DNA from: JBGPGW01 sp046349515
Lineage (GTDB): Bacteria > Pseudomonadota > Alphaproteobacteria > CADEGL01
Reading direction: 5' to 3'
Assembly (NCBI GenBank): GCA_046349515.1
Contig: JAXMCE010000003.1
Coordinates: 1 to 64,000 of the forward strand
Length of the DNA stretch: 64,000 nt
Of this stretch, positions 26,036 to 34,156 are shown one piece after another. Position numbers and translations under genes: made by a program. Position 1 is the stretch's first letter. Every line of letters begins with the position of its first letter. The notes below the pieces were generated by a model, which saw nothing but the letters and a program-made list of their open reading frames with translations, did no database searches and was not told where the DNA came from.

Positions 26036-26691
26036 TGGACGGTGTTCACGACATCGGTGGCCGGCAGGGATTCGGTCCCATTGCCGTCGACGAGAAAGAG
26101 GAGCCGTTCCATGCGCCGTGGGAAGGCCGCATGCTCGGCATTGCCCGCGGGATGCGCCAGCCACCGGGCTGGAACATCGATTGGTGGCGCCACGGCCGCG
26201 AGCTGATCGATCCCCTCGACTATCTCAGCCGACCCTATTACGACCAGTGGATGCAGACCTACGCGGCACTCCTGGTCGATGCAGGCATCGCCACCGTCGA
26301 AGAGCTCGTCAAGGGTCGCTCGTCGACCGCGCCGTTCGATTTCGGACGCCCATTGCCCCCCGAGGCCGTCCCGGCCTTGCGCACCAGCTTCAACCGGTTC
26401 GATCGCGAAATCACTCGCCCGCCTGCGTTTAACGTCGGGGCCGCCGTCCGGGCCGCCATGCACGGCACGCCCGGCCACACGCGGCTTCCCGGCTACGCGC
26501 GCGGAAGGCGTGGCACGATCGCGGCCTATCGCGGTGCCCATATTTTCCCCGATGCCAATTCAAAGGGCGAGGAACGGGCGGAGCCGCTCTACTCGGTATC
26601 CTTTGCCGCCTCCGAGCTATGGCCGGAAGCAAAGGAATCGCGCGACCTCGTCTACCTCGACCTGTGGGAGAGCTACCTTGACCGCGCCTGA
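26035..26691 (+). CDS. nthB: Nitrile hydratase beta subunit
   Basis: A 218-residue structural partner of the alpha subunit, shaping the substrate pocket at the heterodimer interface. The N-terminus MDGVHDIGGRQGFGPI is diagnostic, and the C-terminal SH3-like domain with YSVSFAASELWPEAK is intact. The start overlaps the alpha stop by one base. An accessory gene starts within its last codons. Confidence 0.93.
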   Translation: MDGVHDIGGRQGFGPIAVDEKEEPFHAPWEGRMLGIARGMRQPPGWNIDWWRHGRELIDPLDYLSRPYYDQWMQTYAALLVDAGIATVEELVKGRSSTAPFDFGRPLPPEAVPALRTSFNRFDREITRPPAFNVGAAVRAAMHGTPGHTRLPGYARGRRGTIAAYRGAHIFPDANSKGEERAEPLYSVSFAASELWPEAKESRDLVYLDLWESYLDRA

Positions 26692-27034
26692 GGGCGACGC
26701 CCTCGCTCCCTTGGCTCGACGCGAGGGCGAGCCTGTTTTCGGGGAGCCATGGCAGGCCCAGGTGCTTGCCGTCGCGTTCTCACTCGTCGAGAGCGGTCTC
26801 TTCTCGCGCGCGGCATGGTCCTCTGCCCTGGGTGAGGAGCTTCGTCAGTCCGAACGCGCGGGTGAGCCCGATACGGCTGAAACCTACTACCGTGCTGCCC
26901 TCAAGGCCCTTGAGCGGCTCACGGCCACCGGTGGAGCCGTGACGCACGAGGCTCTGGTCCGGCGGGCCGATGACTGGCGGCAATCCTACCTCGATACGCC
27001 GCACGGCCAACCGGTGGTCTTGCGACGACGCTGA
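26678..27034 (+). CDS. Nitrile hydratase accessory protein (cobalt activator type), TTG start
   Basis: A 118-residue protein related to the beta-subunit N-terminal domain and to the P14K/NhlE activators, which help load cobalt and oxidise the cysteines of the alpha subunit. Family-like segments are FGEPWQAQVLAVAFSLVESG and TYYRAALKALERL. No ATG or GTG fits; the TTG at 26678 overlaps the beta gene by 14 bases and has GGGAGAG about 6 bases upstream, so translation is probably coupled. The open frame extends further upstream inside the beta gene, but that part is not family-like. Confidence 0.8.
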   Translation: MTAPEGDALAPLARREGEPVFGEPWQAQVLAVAFSLVESGLFSRAAWSSALGEELRQSERAGEPDTAETYYRAALKALERLTATGGAVTHEALVRRADDWRQSYLDTPHGQPVVLRRR

Positions 27035-27073
27035 ATGACGGGTCCCGCTGATCCATTGGCTGCGGACTGAAGC

Positions 27074-28300
27074 ATGGCGGACAGCAAGGCGCTGAGCGCC
27101 ATCCTTGCCGAATCGCGCGACGAACAGCGCCAATTTCTCGGAGAGATCGTGCGTGTCGCATCGGACAATCCGCCGGGCGACGGCCTACCGCACGCCGAGA
27201 GGACGGCCGCGCTTCTCGAAAGGCTGGGATTCTCAGTCGAGCGCCATCCCGTGCCGGCCGCCCTTGTCGAGCGGCACGGGATGCGGCGAATCACGAATCT
27301 CATCGTGCGCGAGCGCTTCGGCGCAGGACCCACGATCGCGCTGTCGGCTCACGGCGACGTCGTTCCGCCGGGCGAGGGCTGGTCGGTCGATCCGTATTCG
27401 GCCGAAATTCGGAATGGGACGATGTATGGTCGCGGCGTTGCCGTCTCGAAGTCGGACTTTGCGACCTATGCCTTTGCGCTTCTTGCATTGAAGCGGCTGG
27501 GCGCGCCGCTCAGGGGCACGGTTGAGCTCCACCTGACCTATGACGAGGAGGCCGGCGGTTATTGTGGTCCCCATTGGCTCCTTGAGCGGAAGATCACGCG
27601 CCCCGACGCGGTGATTTACGCGGGGTTCGCCTATGCGATCGCGACCTCGCACAAAGGCTGTCTCCACCTCGAAGTCACGGTGCGGGGGCGCTCCGCGCAT
27701 GCCGCCGAGCCGTGGCGCGGGGCTGATGCGCTCGAGGCCGCGCAGTTGGCTCTCGGGCGGCTCTATCGGTACCGCGAGGAGCTTGCGACCGTTTGTTCGG
27801 CCATCCACGGAATCGGATCGCCCACGCTCGTCATCGGCCTCATCGAGGGCGGCATCAACACGAATGTCGTGCCTGATCGCGTCACCTTCCGCCTCGATCG
27901 TCGTCTTGTCCCCGAAGAGAGAGCCGAGGAGGCGGAGAGGGCTATTCAGCGCATCGTGCGCGAAGCTTGCCAGTCTCTCGACGGGACCGAACCGTTGTTC
28001 CGGCGGATCATGTTGGCAGAGGCGTTACGACCCGCGCCCGGAACGGACGCACTCGTTTCCGTGCTGCAACGCCACGCCGAACAGGTGATCGGAGGGGCGA
28101 TTCCGGTCGTGGGACTGCCACTCTATACCGATGCGCGGCACTACGCCGCGGCAGGTATTCCCGTCGCGATTTACGGTGCAGGACCACGCACGATCGCCGA
28201 GGCGGGCGGGCATGGCCCCGACGAAAGGCTCGTGCTGGCGGACCTCGACAAGGCGACGTCCGTCGTGGCCTCGACCCTCGCCGAATTGCTCGGCGGCTGA
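27074..28300 (+). CDS. M20-family ArgE/DapE-like hydrolase with altered metal site
   Basis: A 408-residue protein of the M20 metallopeptidase/deacylase family (normally cleaving N-acyl amino acids or small peptides with two zinc ions). Present: H93 and D95 in SAHGDVV, E158/E159 in TYDEEAGG, and C-terminal H380 in AGGHGPDE. Changed: the bridging Asp of the usual GRGxxDMK motif is Val124 (GRGVAVSK), and the usual Glu/Asp ligand of the EP motif aligns with Gly184. So two of five normal ligands seem to be missing. It follows the nitrile hydratase genes by 40 bases on the same strand. Substrate unknown; it may be a mono-metal or specialised subfamily. Confidence 0.8.
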   Translation: MADSKALSAILAESRDEQRQFLGEIVRVASDNPPGDGLPHAERTAALLERLGFSVERHPVPAALVERHGMRRITNLIVRERFGAGPTIALSAHGDVVPPGEGWSVDPYSAEIRNGTMYGRGVAVSKSDFATYAFALLALKRLGAPLRGTVELHLTYDEEAGGYCGPHWLLERKITRPDAVIYAGFAYAIATSHKGCLHLEVTVRGRSAHAAEPWRGADALEAAQLALGRLYRYREELATVCSAIHGIGSPTLVIGLIEGGINTNVVPDRVTFRLDRRLVPEERAEEAERAIQRIVREACQSLDGTEPLFRRIMLAEALRPAPGTDALVSVLQRHAEQVIGGAIPVVGLPLYTDARHYAAAGIPVAIYGAGPRTIAEAGGHGPDERLVLADLDKATSVVASTLAELLGG

Positions 28301-28411
28301 TATCGAGTCTGGGCGGTTCCATCGGATTGGCCACTCCCTGGCCGCGAGCTAGGCTTCGCTCGTCAAGGCGACCCGAGGACGCGTCTGCAGCGACTGAGCG
28401 GGGACAGAGAA

Positions 28412-29644
28412 ATGCCAGAGCGGTTCGATGTGGTCATCGTCGGTGGCGGCATCGTTGGTGCGAGCATCGCCTATCACTTGACTGCCTTTGGCGCCCGGTC
28501 CGTGGCGCTTCTCGAGCGAAATGCCGTGGCGTCGCAGGCAACGAGCCGCGCGGCAGCTCTCTTGCGGCATGTCCGTTACAAGGCGGAAGAGACGCCGCTG
28601 ACCCGGCACACTTACGATCTCATCCCCAAGCTCGAGGAAGATCTCGGCGAATCCTTCGGGTTTCGTCGGACGGGCGGCATTCATCTGGTCACGTCCCCCG
28701 AACGGCACGCGACTCTCGAGCAGTGCGTCTCCGCCGCCGCATCGGCGGGCATCGAGGTGCAGTGGATCGATACGGCGGCCGCCAAACGGCACGTTCCGTG
28801 GCTGGATGCCGGCTCCGCCCTCGCCATCGCCTTCACGCCGTCCGATGGCGTGATCGATCCACACGCCTTTGCACACGCTTATGCGCGCTTGGCGCGCCGC
28901 CGCGGCGCGGTCATCCGCCAACAGGCGGCGGTCACTGGTCTGTTGCGGTCGGGCCATCGCGTCCGCGGTGTTCAACTTGGCACCGAGAGCATCGAGGCGG
29001 CGATCGTCATCGACGCGGCCGGCGCCTGGGCGAGCCTGCTTGCGTGGGAGGCCGGCTTTGGCCTCGGCATGGCACCCGTGCGAAGCCACTATTGGATCAC
29101 GACGCCCGATGGCGGCTTTCCACCTTCGATGCCTTTCGTGCTCATGCCGGACGCCAATGTCTATGTGCGGCCCGAGCGCGGCGGGCTCGTGATCGGCTTG
29201 AGGGAAGCGCAATCCGTGTCGGTCGACCCGCGCACCCTGCCACCGGAGTTGGACGGCTTTCAGTTGTCTGGCGGGGACGACAGCCATCAACTTCTCGTGA
29301 ACGGCTTCCCACGCTTGAAGCCGTTCTTCCCGGAATTGGACAAGGTACGCTTTCAGACCTTCGTCGAAGGGTTGACGACGTATACCCTCGATGGGCGCTT
29401 CCTTCTCGGCCCCGTTCCGGGCGTCGATGGCTTTTTCGCCGCGGCCGGCTGTTGCGGCAACGGCATTGCCGCATCGGGTGGCATCGGCCGGGCCATGGCG
29501 GAGCTGTGCCTCGGAAGACCTGCGTTCGCCGATCTTGCACCGTTCCGGCTCGATCGGTTCGGTGCGATCGATCCGTTTGATGCTGAGTTTCGCCGTCAAT
29601 GTGCGACAGCTCGATCGACCAAATTTGGAGCCGGTCGACGTTAG
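28412..29644 (+). CDS. FAD-dependent oxidoreductase, DAO/sarcosine-oxidase-like family
   Basis: A 410-residue flavoprotein. The dinucleotide-binding motif VVIVGGGIVGASIAYHL is at residues 8-24, and the C-terminal GCCGNGIAASGGIGRAMAEL closes the FAD site as in the DAO family. Members oxidise amines such as sarcosine, dimethylglycine or D-amino acids to imines. The specific substrate cannot be read here. GCGGGGA-type ribosome site lies shortly upstream. It is the last enzyme of the catabolic-looking run that begins at the importer, so amine oxidation downstream of deacylation is a reasonable guess. Confidence 0.85.
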   Translation: MPERFDVVIVGGGIVGASIAYHLTAFGARSVALLERNAVASQATSRAAALLRHVRYKAEETPLTRHTYDLIPKLEEDLGESFGFRRTGGIHLVTSPERHATLEQCVSAAASAGIEVQWIDTAAAKRHVPWLDAGSALAIAFTPSDGVIDPHAFAHAYARLARRRGAVIRQQAAVTGLLRSGHRVRGVQLGTESIEAAIVIDAAGAWASLLAWEAGFGLGMAPVRSHYWITTPDGGFPPSMPFVLMPDANVYVRPERGGLVIGLREAQSVSVDPRTLPPELDGFQLSGGDDSHQLLVNGFPRLKPFFPELDKVRFQTFVEGLTTYTLDGRFLLGPVPGVDGFFAAAGCCGNGIAASGGIGRAMAELCLGRPAFADLAPFRLDRFGAIDPFDAEFRRQCATARSTKFGAGRR

Positions 29645-29803
29645 GGCGGTCCGCGCCGCAACGAACGGCTTCGTGCGATGGAGGACATCGTCAAATCGAG
29701 TTTGGAGACTTCCGGCAAGCAAGCTGAGCGGCCGCACTATGGCGAAGCCGCTGGCAGGACTTTATGGTTGGAACCGGCCCACCCGATCGCGAGTTTGATC
29801 TCG

Positions 29804-30367
29804 ATGACAGGACCCTATCCGTTGGTTTGTGGCTTGCGCGCGAATGGACTTCGCCTCTGTCTCTATTTTGCTGTGCAGGTGGCGGCGGTATTGCTCGCGG
29901 CGGTCGCGGGGCTCGCGCCGGCTCGCCCCGCCATGGCGCAAACCTTCGCCGAATTCTATTCGATGGAGGGTGGGTTCGCTGCCAGTTTCCCTCGCAAGCC
30001 CGACTATTCAACGGAGCAGACCGCGGGAGGCACGCCTCTCCATCAGTATCTCGTCAATCTGGGCCGCATCGCCTATCTCGTGGCCTACAGCGACGAACCC
30101 GCCGATGAAACGGAGGATCCGGAGGTGTCGCTGAAGCGCATGCAGGATAGTGCGACGCGCGACATGATCCTGCAGCAGCAGGCGAAGACCAGCTACGGCC
30201 CCTATCCCGGCCGGGCGTTCATCTATCGGGATGGAAGCGGCGTCATCGTCCGCCAACACATCTATCTTGTCCGCAAACGATACTACCAAGTGATCTTTGC
30301 CGGCTCGGACCAGCCGGTAGACGCAGAGCTCTCCGAGCGGTTCTTTGCGTCGTTTCGTTTGCTTTAG
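29804..30367 (+). CDS. Exported protein of unknown function
   Basis: A 187-residue protein with a signal peptide (hydrophobic core VQVAAVLLAAVAGLAPA, cleavage after PAMA about residue 46). The mature part, beginning QTFAEFYSMEGGFAASFP and ending with ELSERFFASFRLL, has the look of small periplasmic proteins that carry a PsbP-like or DUF1795-like fold. I cannot assign a family firmly. The frame is open to 29678, but the ATG at 29804 puts the signal peptide close to the N-terminus. No function proposed. Confidence 0.65.
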   Translation: MTGPYPLVCGLRANGLRLCLYFAVQVAAVLLAAVAGLAPARPAMAQTFAEFYSMEGGFAASFPRKPDYSTEQTAGGTPLHQYLVNLGRIAYLVAYSDEPADETEDPEVSLKRMQDSATRDMILQQQAKTSYGPYPGRAFIYRDGSGVIVRQHIYLVRKRYYQVIFAGSDQPVDAELSERFFASFRLL

Positions 30368-30458
30368 ACGCATGTCGGCCGCGGAAATCTCGGCTGAAAT
30401 GTAATGCTGTATGACAGTATACCTAAGAACGAAGTCGCGATTTCAAATGCCGCAGACT

Positions 30459-30472
30459 CGTACGGCCGTACG
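30459..30472. repeat. Perfect 14-bp palindrome CGTACGGCCGTACG
   Basis: A perfect inverted repeat lies between the exported-protein gene and the tRNA, about 47 bases past the tRNA 3' end. It could be a regulator site or a weak hairpin ending the tRNA transcript; no T-run follows on either strand. Confidence 0.5.
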
Positions 30473-30518
30473 TTCCGTGATTATGCCCAAGAAAATGGGT
30501 GAGCCTGCGGCAGCGGCA

Positions 30519-30595
30519 TGGTCGGAGTGAGTGGATTCGAACCACCGGCCCCCACGTCCCGAACGTGGTGCTCTACCAGGCTGAGCTACACTCCG
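30519..30595 (-). tRNA. tRNA-Pro (anticodon CGG)
   Basis: A 77-base cloverleaf including an encoded CCA end. The acceptor stem pairs CGGAGTG with CACTCCG, discriminator base A then CCA. The anticodon arm CCACG/CGTGG has loop TTCGGGA, giving anticodon CGG. The T arm has the standard TTCGAAT loop, and the D arm begins TAGCTCAGCCTGG. It reads proline codon CCG, frequent in a GC-rich genome. It is transcribed opposite to both neighbours. Confidence 0.97.
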
Positions 30596-30913
30596 GCGCC
30601 GCATGGCCGGGCAGTTATACACACACGCGGAAAGTCGCCGCAACATCGCCCCGTCTCCTGCCGTTGTGCGGTCGCAATTTGGGACAAAATGTCTGCGGGC
30701 TGCAGGCGTTCCCAGTATAATAATTTCCGTGGGTTGACCACCGTTGGAGAAAAAAGGGCAGGCCGGATTTGAAGGACCTGCCCGGGGCCGCGACACCGGG
30801 CGAAACCCGTGTGTGGCGCGATCGGCAGAGGGCGGAGCCGTGCGTTTGGGGGAAACTGCAGATCAGGGATCCAGGGCGGCCTGGACGCTGACGCCGATCT
30901 TTGGGCGGGCACT
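30596..30913. other. Intergenic region between tRNA-Pro and the histidine kinase gene
   Basis: About 320 bases without a credible gene. It should contain the tRNA promoter (minus strand): TATACT at 30712-30717 read on the minus strand is a possible -10 with no good -35. It also holds a hairpin with a T-run on the minus strand (listed separately). An open frame of the kinase extends back into it, but without family-like sequence. Confidence 0.5.
30750..30783 (-). terminator. Intrinsic-terminator-like hairpin on the minus strand
   Basis: Read on the minus strand, GGGCAGG (30783-30777) and CCTGCCC (30762-30756) form a 7-bp stem over a 14-base loop and are followed directly by six T residues (30755-30750). 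No minus-strand gene lies directly upstream within 1.5 kb except antisense to the kinase; it may insulate the tRNA gene from antisense transcription coming from ispB. Confidence 0.45.
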
Positions 30914-32320
30914 ATGAGCGACTCGCCGAACCCCCTCCAAGACATGCGTCGCTTGAGACGGGGCACCAGCATTGCCGCCCTAGCCGTCGCGCTCTTGGTG
31001 ATGCTGACCATTCCGGGCGGTTGCTTCGTGCTTCGCTATGTCCACGATGCGAATGTCCTCGAGGACGATGTGGCCGCGCGGGCGAAGGCGCTCTCGAATA
31101 CGATTGCGCTCTACGGTCCGGATTGGGAGACGAGTGGCGACAGGCTCTTGTCCCAATTAAGTGTCGTCGTGCCGAGGAGCGAGGTGGCGTTCGACGTTTG
31201 GAGCTCGCGTCGAGGATCCGTCGGCACGATCGGCTCGACGGGTGACGGTCCGGCCCTGTCATCACGCGCGACGCTCTATGATGGTGATCTCGCGGTCGGA
31301 TGGATCAAAGGACGGCAATCGATCTGGCCGATGGTCGTCGATACCGGATGGCCGTTGATTCTAGGCATCATGTGCGGTGTGGCATTGTTCCTCGCGCTGC
31401 GCACGCTGCCCCTTCGCGCACTCGACCGTACCCTGTCCCATCTCGAAGACTCGCAACGAGCACTTGAGGAGCGCGTGCGGGAACTGCAGCTCGCCAAGAC
31501 CGCGCTCGAGGATCGGAGCCGCGTGTTGAGCCGGACGATTAGCGAGCTTTCCGAAGCCCGCGATCGGGCAGAGGCCGCGAACAAGGCCAAGACGGTGTTT
31601 CTCGCGACGATGAGCCATGAATTGCGGACGCCGCTCAACGCCATCATCGGTTTTTCGGAGGTCATCAAGCGTGAAATGTTCGGCGCAGTCGGCATCCCGA
31701 AATATCGGGCCTATGCCGAAGACATCCACAACAGCGGGAAGCATCTTCTTAGTCTCATCAACGACCTTCTCGACATCTCGCGCGCCGAGGCCGGCAAGAT
31801 CGCTTTCACCGACGATACCGTCGAATTGGGCGAATTGGTTGAGCGTGCGCTGCTTCTGGCGGGGCGTGGCCGCGGTCCGACGCATGTCGAGCTGATCAAT
31901 CAAATCCCGCCGCACGGCAACCTCATCACGGTCGATGCGCGGCGTTTGACGCAGGTCCTTGTGAATCTGTTGACGAACGCCTTCAAGTTCACGCCCGAGG
32001 GCGGAACGGTGCGTCTCACCGCCGACCGTTGTGTCCATGGGGGGATCAGCGTGACGGTCGCGGACACCGGGATCGGCATGGCGGCGGAGGACATCCCGAA
32101 GGCGCTGAGCGTCTTCGGTCAGGTCGACAACGTGTTCACGCGGAAGAGCGATGGCGCCGGGCTTGGCCTTCCACTGTCGAAAAGCCTCATCGAAGCCCAT
32201 GGCGGAACGCTCACGATCGAAAGCGTGCTCGGCCACGGCACGCGCGTGACGTTCAAGCTCCCGCCAAAATGCGTCGCCCCGATCCGGGCGACGGACCTGC
32301 TGCAGCAAGCGGTGCACTAA
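30914..32320 (+). CDS. Membrane-bound sensor histidine kinase
   Basis: A 468-residue kinase with two membrane segments (about 18-41 and 138-162) enclosing a roughly 95-residue periplasmic sensor region. A coiled-coil linker (about 170-220) leads to the HisKA domain with phosphoacceptor H235 in FLATMSHELRTPLNAIIGFSE. The HATPase domain is complete: N box VNLLTNAFKFTPEGG, G1 DTGIGM, G2 GAGLGLPL. No receiver domain is attached and no response regulator is adjacent, so it is an orphan; the signal is unknown. It resembles PleC/DivJ-type kinases of alphaproteobacteria in its catalytic core. Start at the ATG 30914 is preferred over an upstream GTG-like start because GGCGGGC lies just before it. Confidence 0.88.
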   Translation: MSDSPNPLQDMRRLRRGTSIAALAVALLVMLTIPGGCFVLRYVHDANVLEDDVAARAKALSNTIALYGPDWETSGDRLLSQLSVVVPRSEVAFDVWSSRRGSVGTIGSTGDGPALSSRATLYDGDLAVGWIKGRQSIWPMVVDTGWPLILGIMCGVALFLALRTLPLRALDRTLSHLEDSQRALEERVRELQLAKTALEDRSRVLSRTISELSEARDRAEAANKAKTVFLATMSHELRTPLNAIIGFSEVIKREMFGAVGIPKYRAYAEDIHNSGKHLLSLINDLLDISRAEAGKIAFTDDTVELGELVERALLLAGRGRGPTHVELINQIPPHGNLITVDARRLTQVLVNLLTNAFKFTPEGGTVRLTADRCVHGGISVTVADTGIGMAAEDIPKALSVFGQVDNVFTRKSDGAGLGLPLSKSLIEAHGGTLTIESVLGHGTRVTFKLPPKCVAPIRATDLLQQAVH

Positions 32321-32344
32321 CTCCGTTGGCCCACTGGGCGCGGT

Positions 32345-33367
32345 TCAGTAGACGCGTTCGATGCAAAAATCGATGATGTCGAGGAATGCGGCCTTCGCGG
32401 GTCCATCCGGGAAGATGCCGAGAGCGTCACGCGCGACCGCTCCGTAATGCCGGGCGCGTTCACCCGTGTCGCGGAGGGAGCCATGCTTCTCCATGAGAGC
32501 GATGGCTTGGCTCAAATCCGCCTCGTCCTGGTTGAGGTCCTCGAGCGTCCGGCGCCAGAAGGCGCGCTCAGTCTCATCGCCCCGACGGAACGCCAGGATC
32601 ACGGGCAGCGTGATCTTGCCGTCGTGGAAGTCGTCGCCGACCGTCTTGCCCAACGTGGCTTGAGCAGCCGAGTAGTCGAGGACGTCATCGACGAGCTGGA
32701 AGGCGATGCCGAGATTGAGGCCATAGCTGTGCAGCGCGTCTTCTTCCATCTTCGGCCGATCCGCGACGACCGCGCCGATCCGGCACGCCGCGGCGAACAG
32801 GGCCGCTGTCTTCGCCTGGATGACTTCAAGGTAGGCTTGCTCGCTGGTCGCGGTGTCATTGGCCGTCGCGAGCTGCGCGACTTCGCCTTCCGCGATGATG
32901 GCTGATGCGCGCGACAAGATGTCGAGCACGGACAGCGAGCCGTCTTCGACCATGAGCTGAAAGGCTCGGCTGAACAGGAAATCGCCCACGAGCACGCTAG
33001 CCTTGTTGCCCCAGAGCGCGTTCGCTGTGGCGAGCCCGCGTCGGAGGCCGCTTTCGTCGACCACGTCGTCATGGAGAAGGGTCGCCGTATGGATGAATTC
33101 GACGCAGGCGGCGAGAGGAATGTGCCGCTCGCCGGCATGCCCGCACATGCGCGCAGCCGCGAGCGTGAGCATCGGCCGCAATCGCTTGCCTCCCGCCGCG
33201 ATGATGTGCCCAGCCAGCTGCGGGATGAGCGCGATCGGACTGTGCATCCGGCGCAGGATTACTTCGTTAACCTTCCGGAGGTCGTCCGCGACGAGCGCGT
33301 TCAACCGGTCGAGGCCTGCGCGGGAGCCCTTGCCGTGCTCGGTGTCGAGCTTGATGATGACCGCCAC
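32345..33367 (-). CDS. ispB: Polyprenyl diphosphate synthase (octaprenyl/decaprenyl type)
   Basis: A 340-residue trans-prenyltransferase that extends farnesyl diphosphate with isopentenyl diphosphate to make the ubiquinone side chain. The first Asp-rich motif LLHDDVVDE includes D100, D101 and D104; the second is LVDDVLDY near residue 230. The IPP-binding GGKRLRP is at 59-65. Length is standard. Chain length cannot be deduced with certainty; many alphaproteobacteria make Q10. It converges on the histidine kinase gene with 24 bases between stops and diverges from the DUF2007 gene. Confidence 0.93.
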   Translation of the reverse strand: MAVIIKLDTEHGKGSRAGLDRLNALVADDLRKVNEVILRRMHSPIALIPQLAGHIIAAGGKRLRPMLTLAAARMCGHAGERHIPLAACVEFIHTATLLHDDVVDESGLRRGLATANALWGNKASVLVGDFLFSRAFQLMVEDGSLSVLDILSRASAIIAEGEVAQLATANDTATSEQAYLEVIQAKTAALFAAACRIGAVVADRPKMEEDALHSYGLNLGIAFQLVDDVLDYSAAQATLGKTVGDDFHDGKITLPVILAFRRGDETERAFWRRTLEDLNQDEADLSQAIALMEKHGSLRDTGERARHYGAVARDALGIFPDGPAKAAFLDIIDFCIERVY

Positions 33368-33466
33368 GAGCCCTCCCTCTCATTGACGGCTAGCCGGCCG
33401 GGAAGGGAGCATAGGGACAGTGACGGGTCAAGCCTCTATCCCCGTCTTGATGCTGCTGCCGGGGCC

Positions 33467-33703
33467 ATGCGCGAGTTGCTGCGAACGACGGATTCGGTGC
33501 TCATATCCTTCGTGGTGTCGACGCTTTCGGGCGAAGGCATCGAGGCGACCGTGCTCGACATGCATACGAGCATTCTCGAGGGAAGCGTGGCCGCGATTCC
33601 TCGCCGCGTCATGGTGAAGGATGAAGACAACGCGCGGGCGCGGCGCATTCTTGCCGAGCTCGGTGTCGCCGCTCTCTCCCCCGACAGGACCGTTTGGTCT
33701 TGA
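33467..33703 (+). CDS. DUF2007 family protein
   Basis: A 78-residue small protein with the DUF2007 pattern: MRELLRTTDSVLISFV, then a central VLDMHTSILEGS, then PRRVMVKDEDNARARRIL. These short ferredoxin-like domains are thought to act as signal-transducing or regulatory proteins, but the function is not known. The frame is open far upstream antisense to ispB; the family N-terminus fixes the start at the ATG 33467. The ispB - DUF2007 - methyltransferase order is common in alphaproteobacteria. Confidence 0.88.
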   Translation: MRELLRTTDSVLISFVVSTLSGEGIEATVLDMHTSILEGSVAAIPRRVMVKDEDNARARRILAELGVAALSPDRTVWS

Positions 33704-33710
33704 GCGACCG

Positions 33711-34076
33711 TCAGCTCTTGCGAGCGCGCTCGATGCAAAGATCGCGCATCGCGCGGAACGACTTGGCGGCGTTTGGGTTGTCCCAAAGGTCGCTACGCGA
33801 ACGGATATATTCGTAGAGGTATTTCCGGATGTCGGTGATATCGAGACCTTTGGTGCAGGCGACGAACCACTCCATGTCCTCCTCCTTGGCCCCGAAAGCG
33901 GGAGCGAGCAGCATCCCGTCGAGAAGGCCTCGGATGTAGGCCTTCTTCTCGAGCCCATCCATGTCCATGTATTCGCGGCCCGTGACATAGCCACCCATGA
34001 TTCGTGTTTTCCGCTCATCCTGGGAGAACGCCGCGATGGGCAGGAGGATGAGCAGCACAATGAGCCAGCGTGTCAC
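33711..34076 (-). CDS. Small exported protein, possibly Rap1a-like
   Basis: A 121-residue protein with a signal peptide (VTRWLIVLLILLPIAAFSQ, residues 1-19) and a helical mature part with two cysteines. The segment AYIRGLLDGMLLAPAFG followed by CTKGLDITDIRKYL resembles the Rap1a/Tai-type periplasmic domain seen in many small secreted alphaproteobacterial proteins; this is a weak resemblance. The GTG at 34076 is chosen because a strong GGGAGG lies 7 bases upstream; the longer open frame begins in unlikely sequence. It is antisense-oriented to the genes on both sides. Confidence 0.7.
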   Translation of the reverse strand: MTRWLIVLLILLPIAAFSQDERKTRIMGGYVTGREYMDMDGLEKKAYIRGLLDGMLLAPAFGAKEEDMEWFVACTKGLDITDIRKYLYEYIRSRSDLWDNPNAAKSFRAMRDLCIERARKS

Positions 34077-34156
34077 CGGTTTACCTCCCTCGTCGATCGG
34101 GTGACAGTATCGCAATGCGTGGCACGGCGACAGGCGGCATGGGTAAGGCGAGGGGC

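Noticed and set aside
30413..30421. ACAGTATAC near the tRNA also occurs upstream of the GntR gene (60860-60868)
   Set aside because: A shared 9-mer in 64 kb is compatible with chance, and no target gene of the regulator lies nearby.
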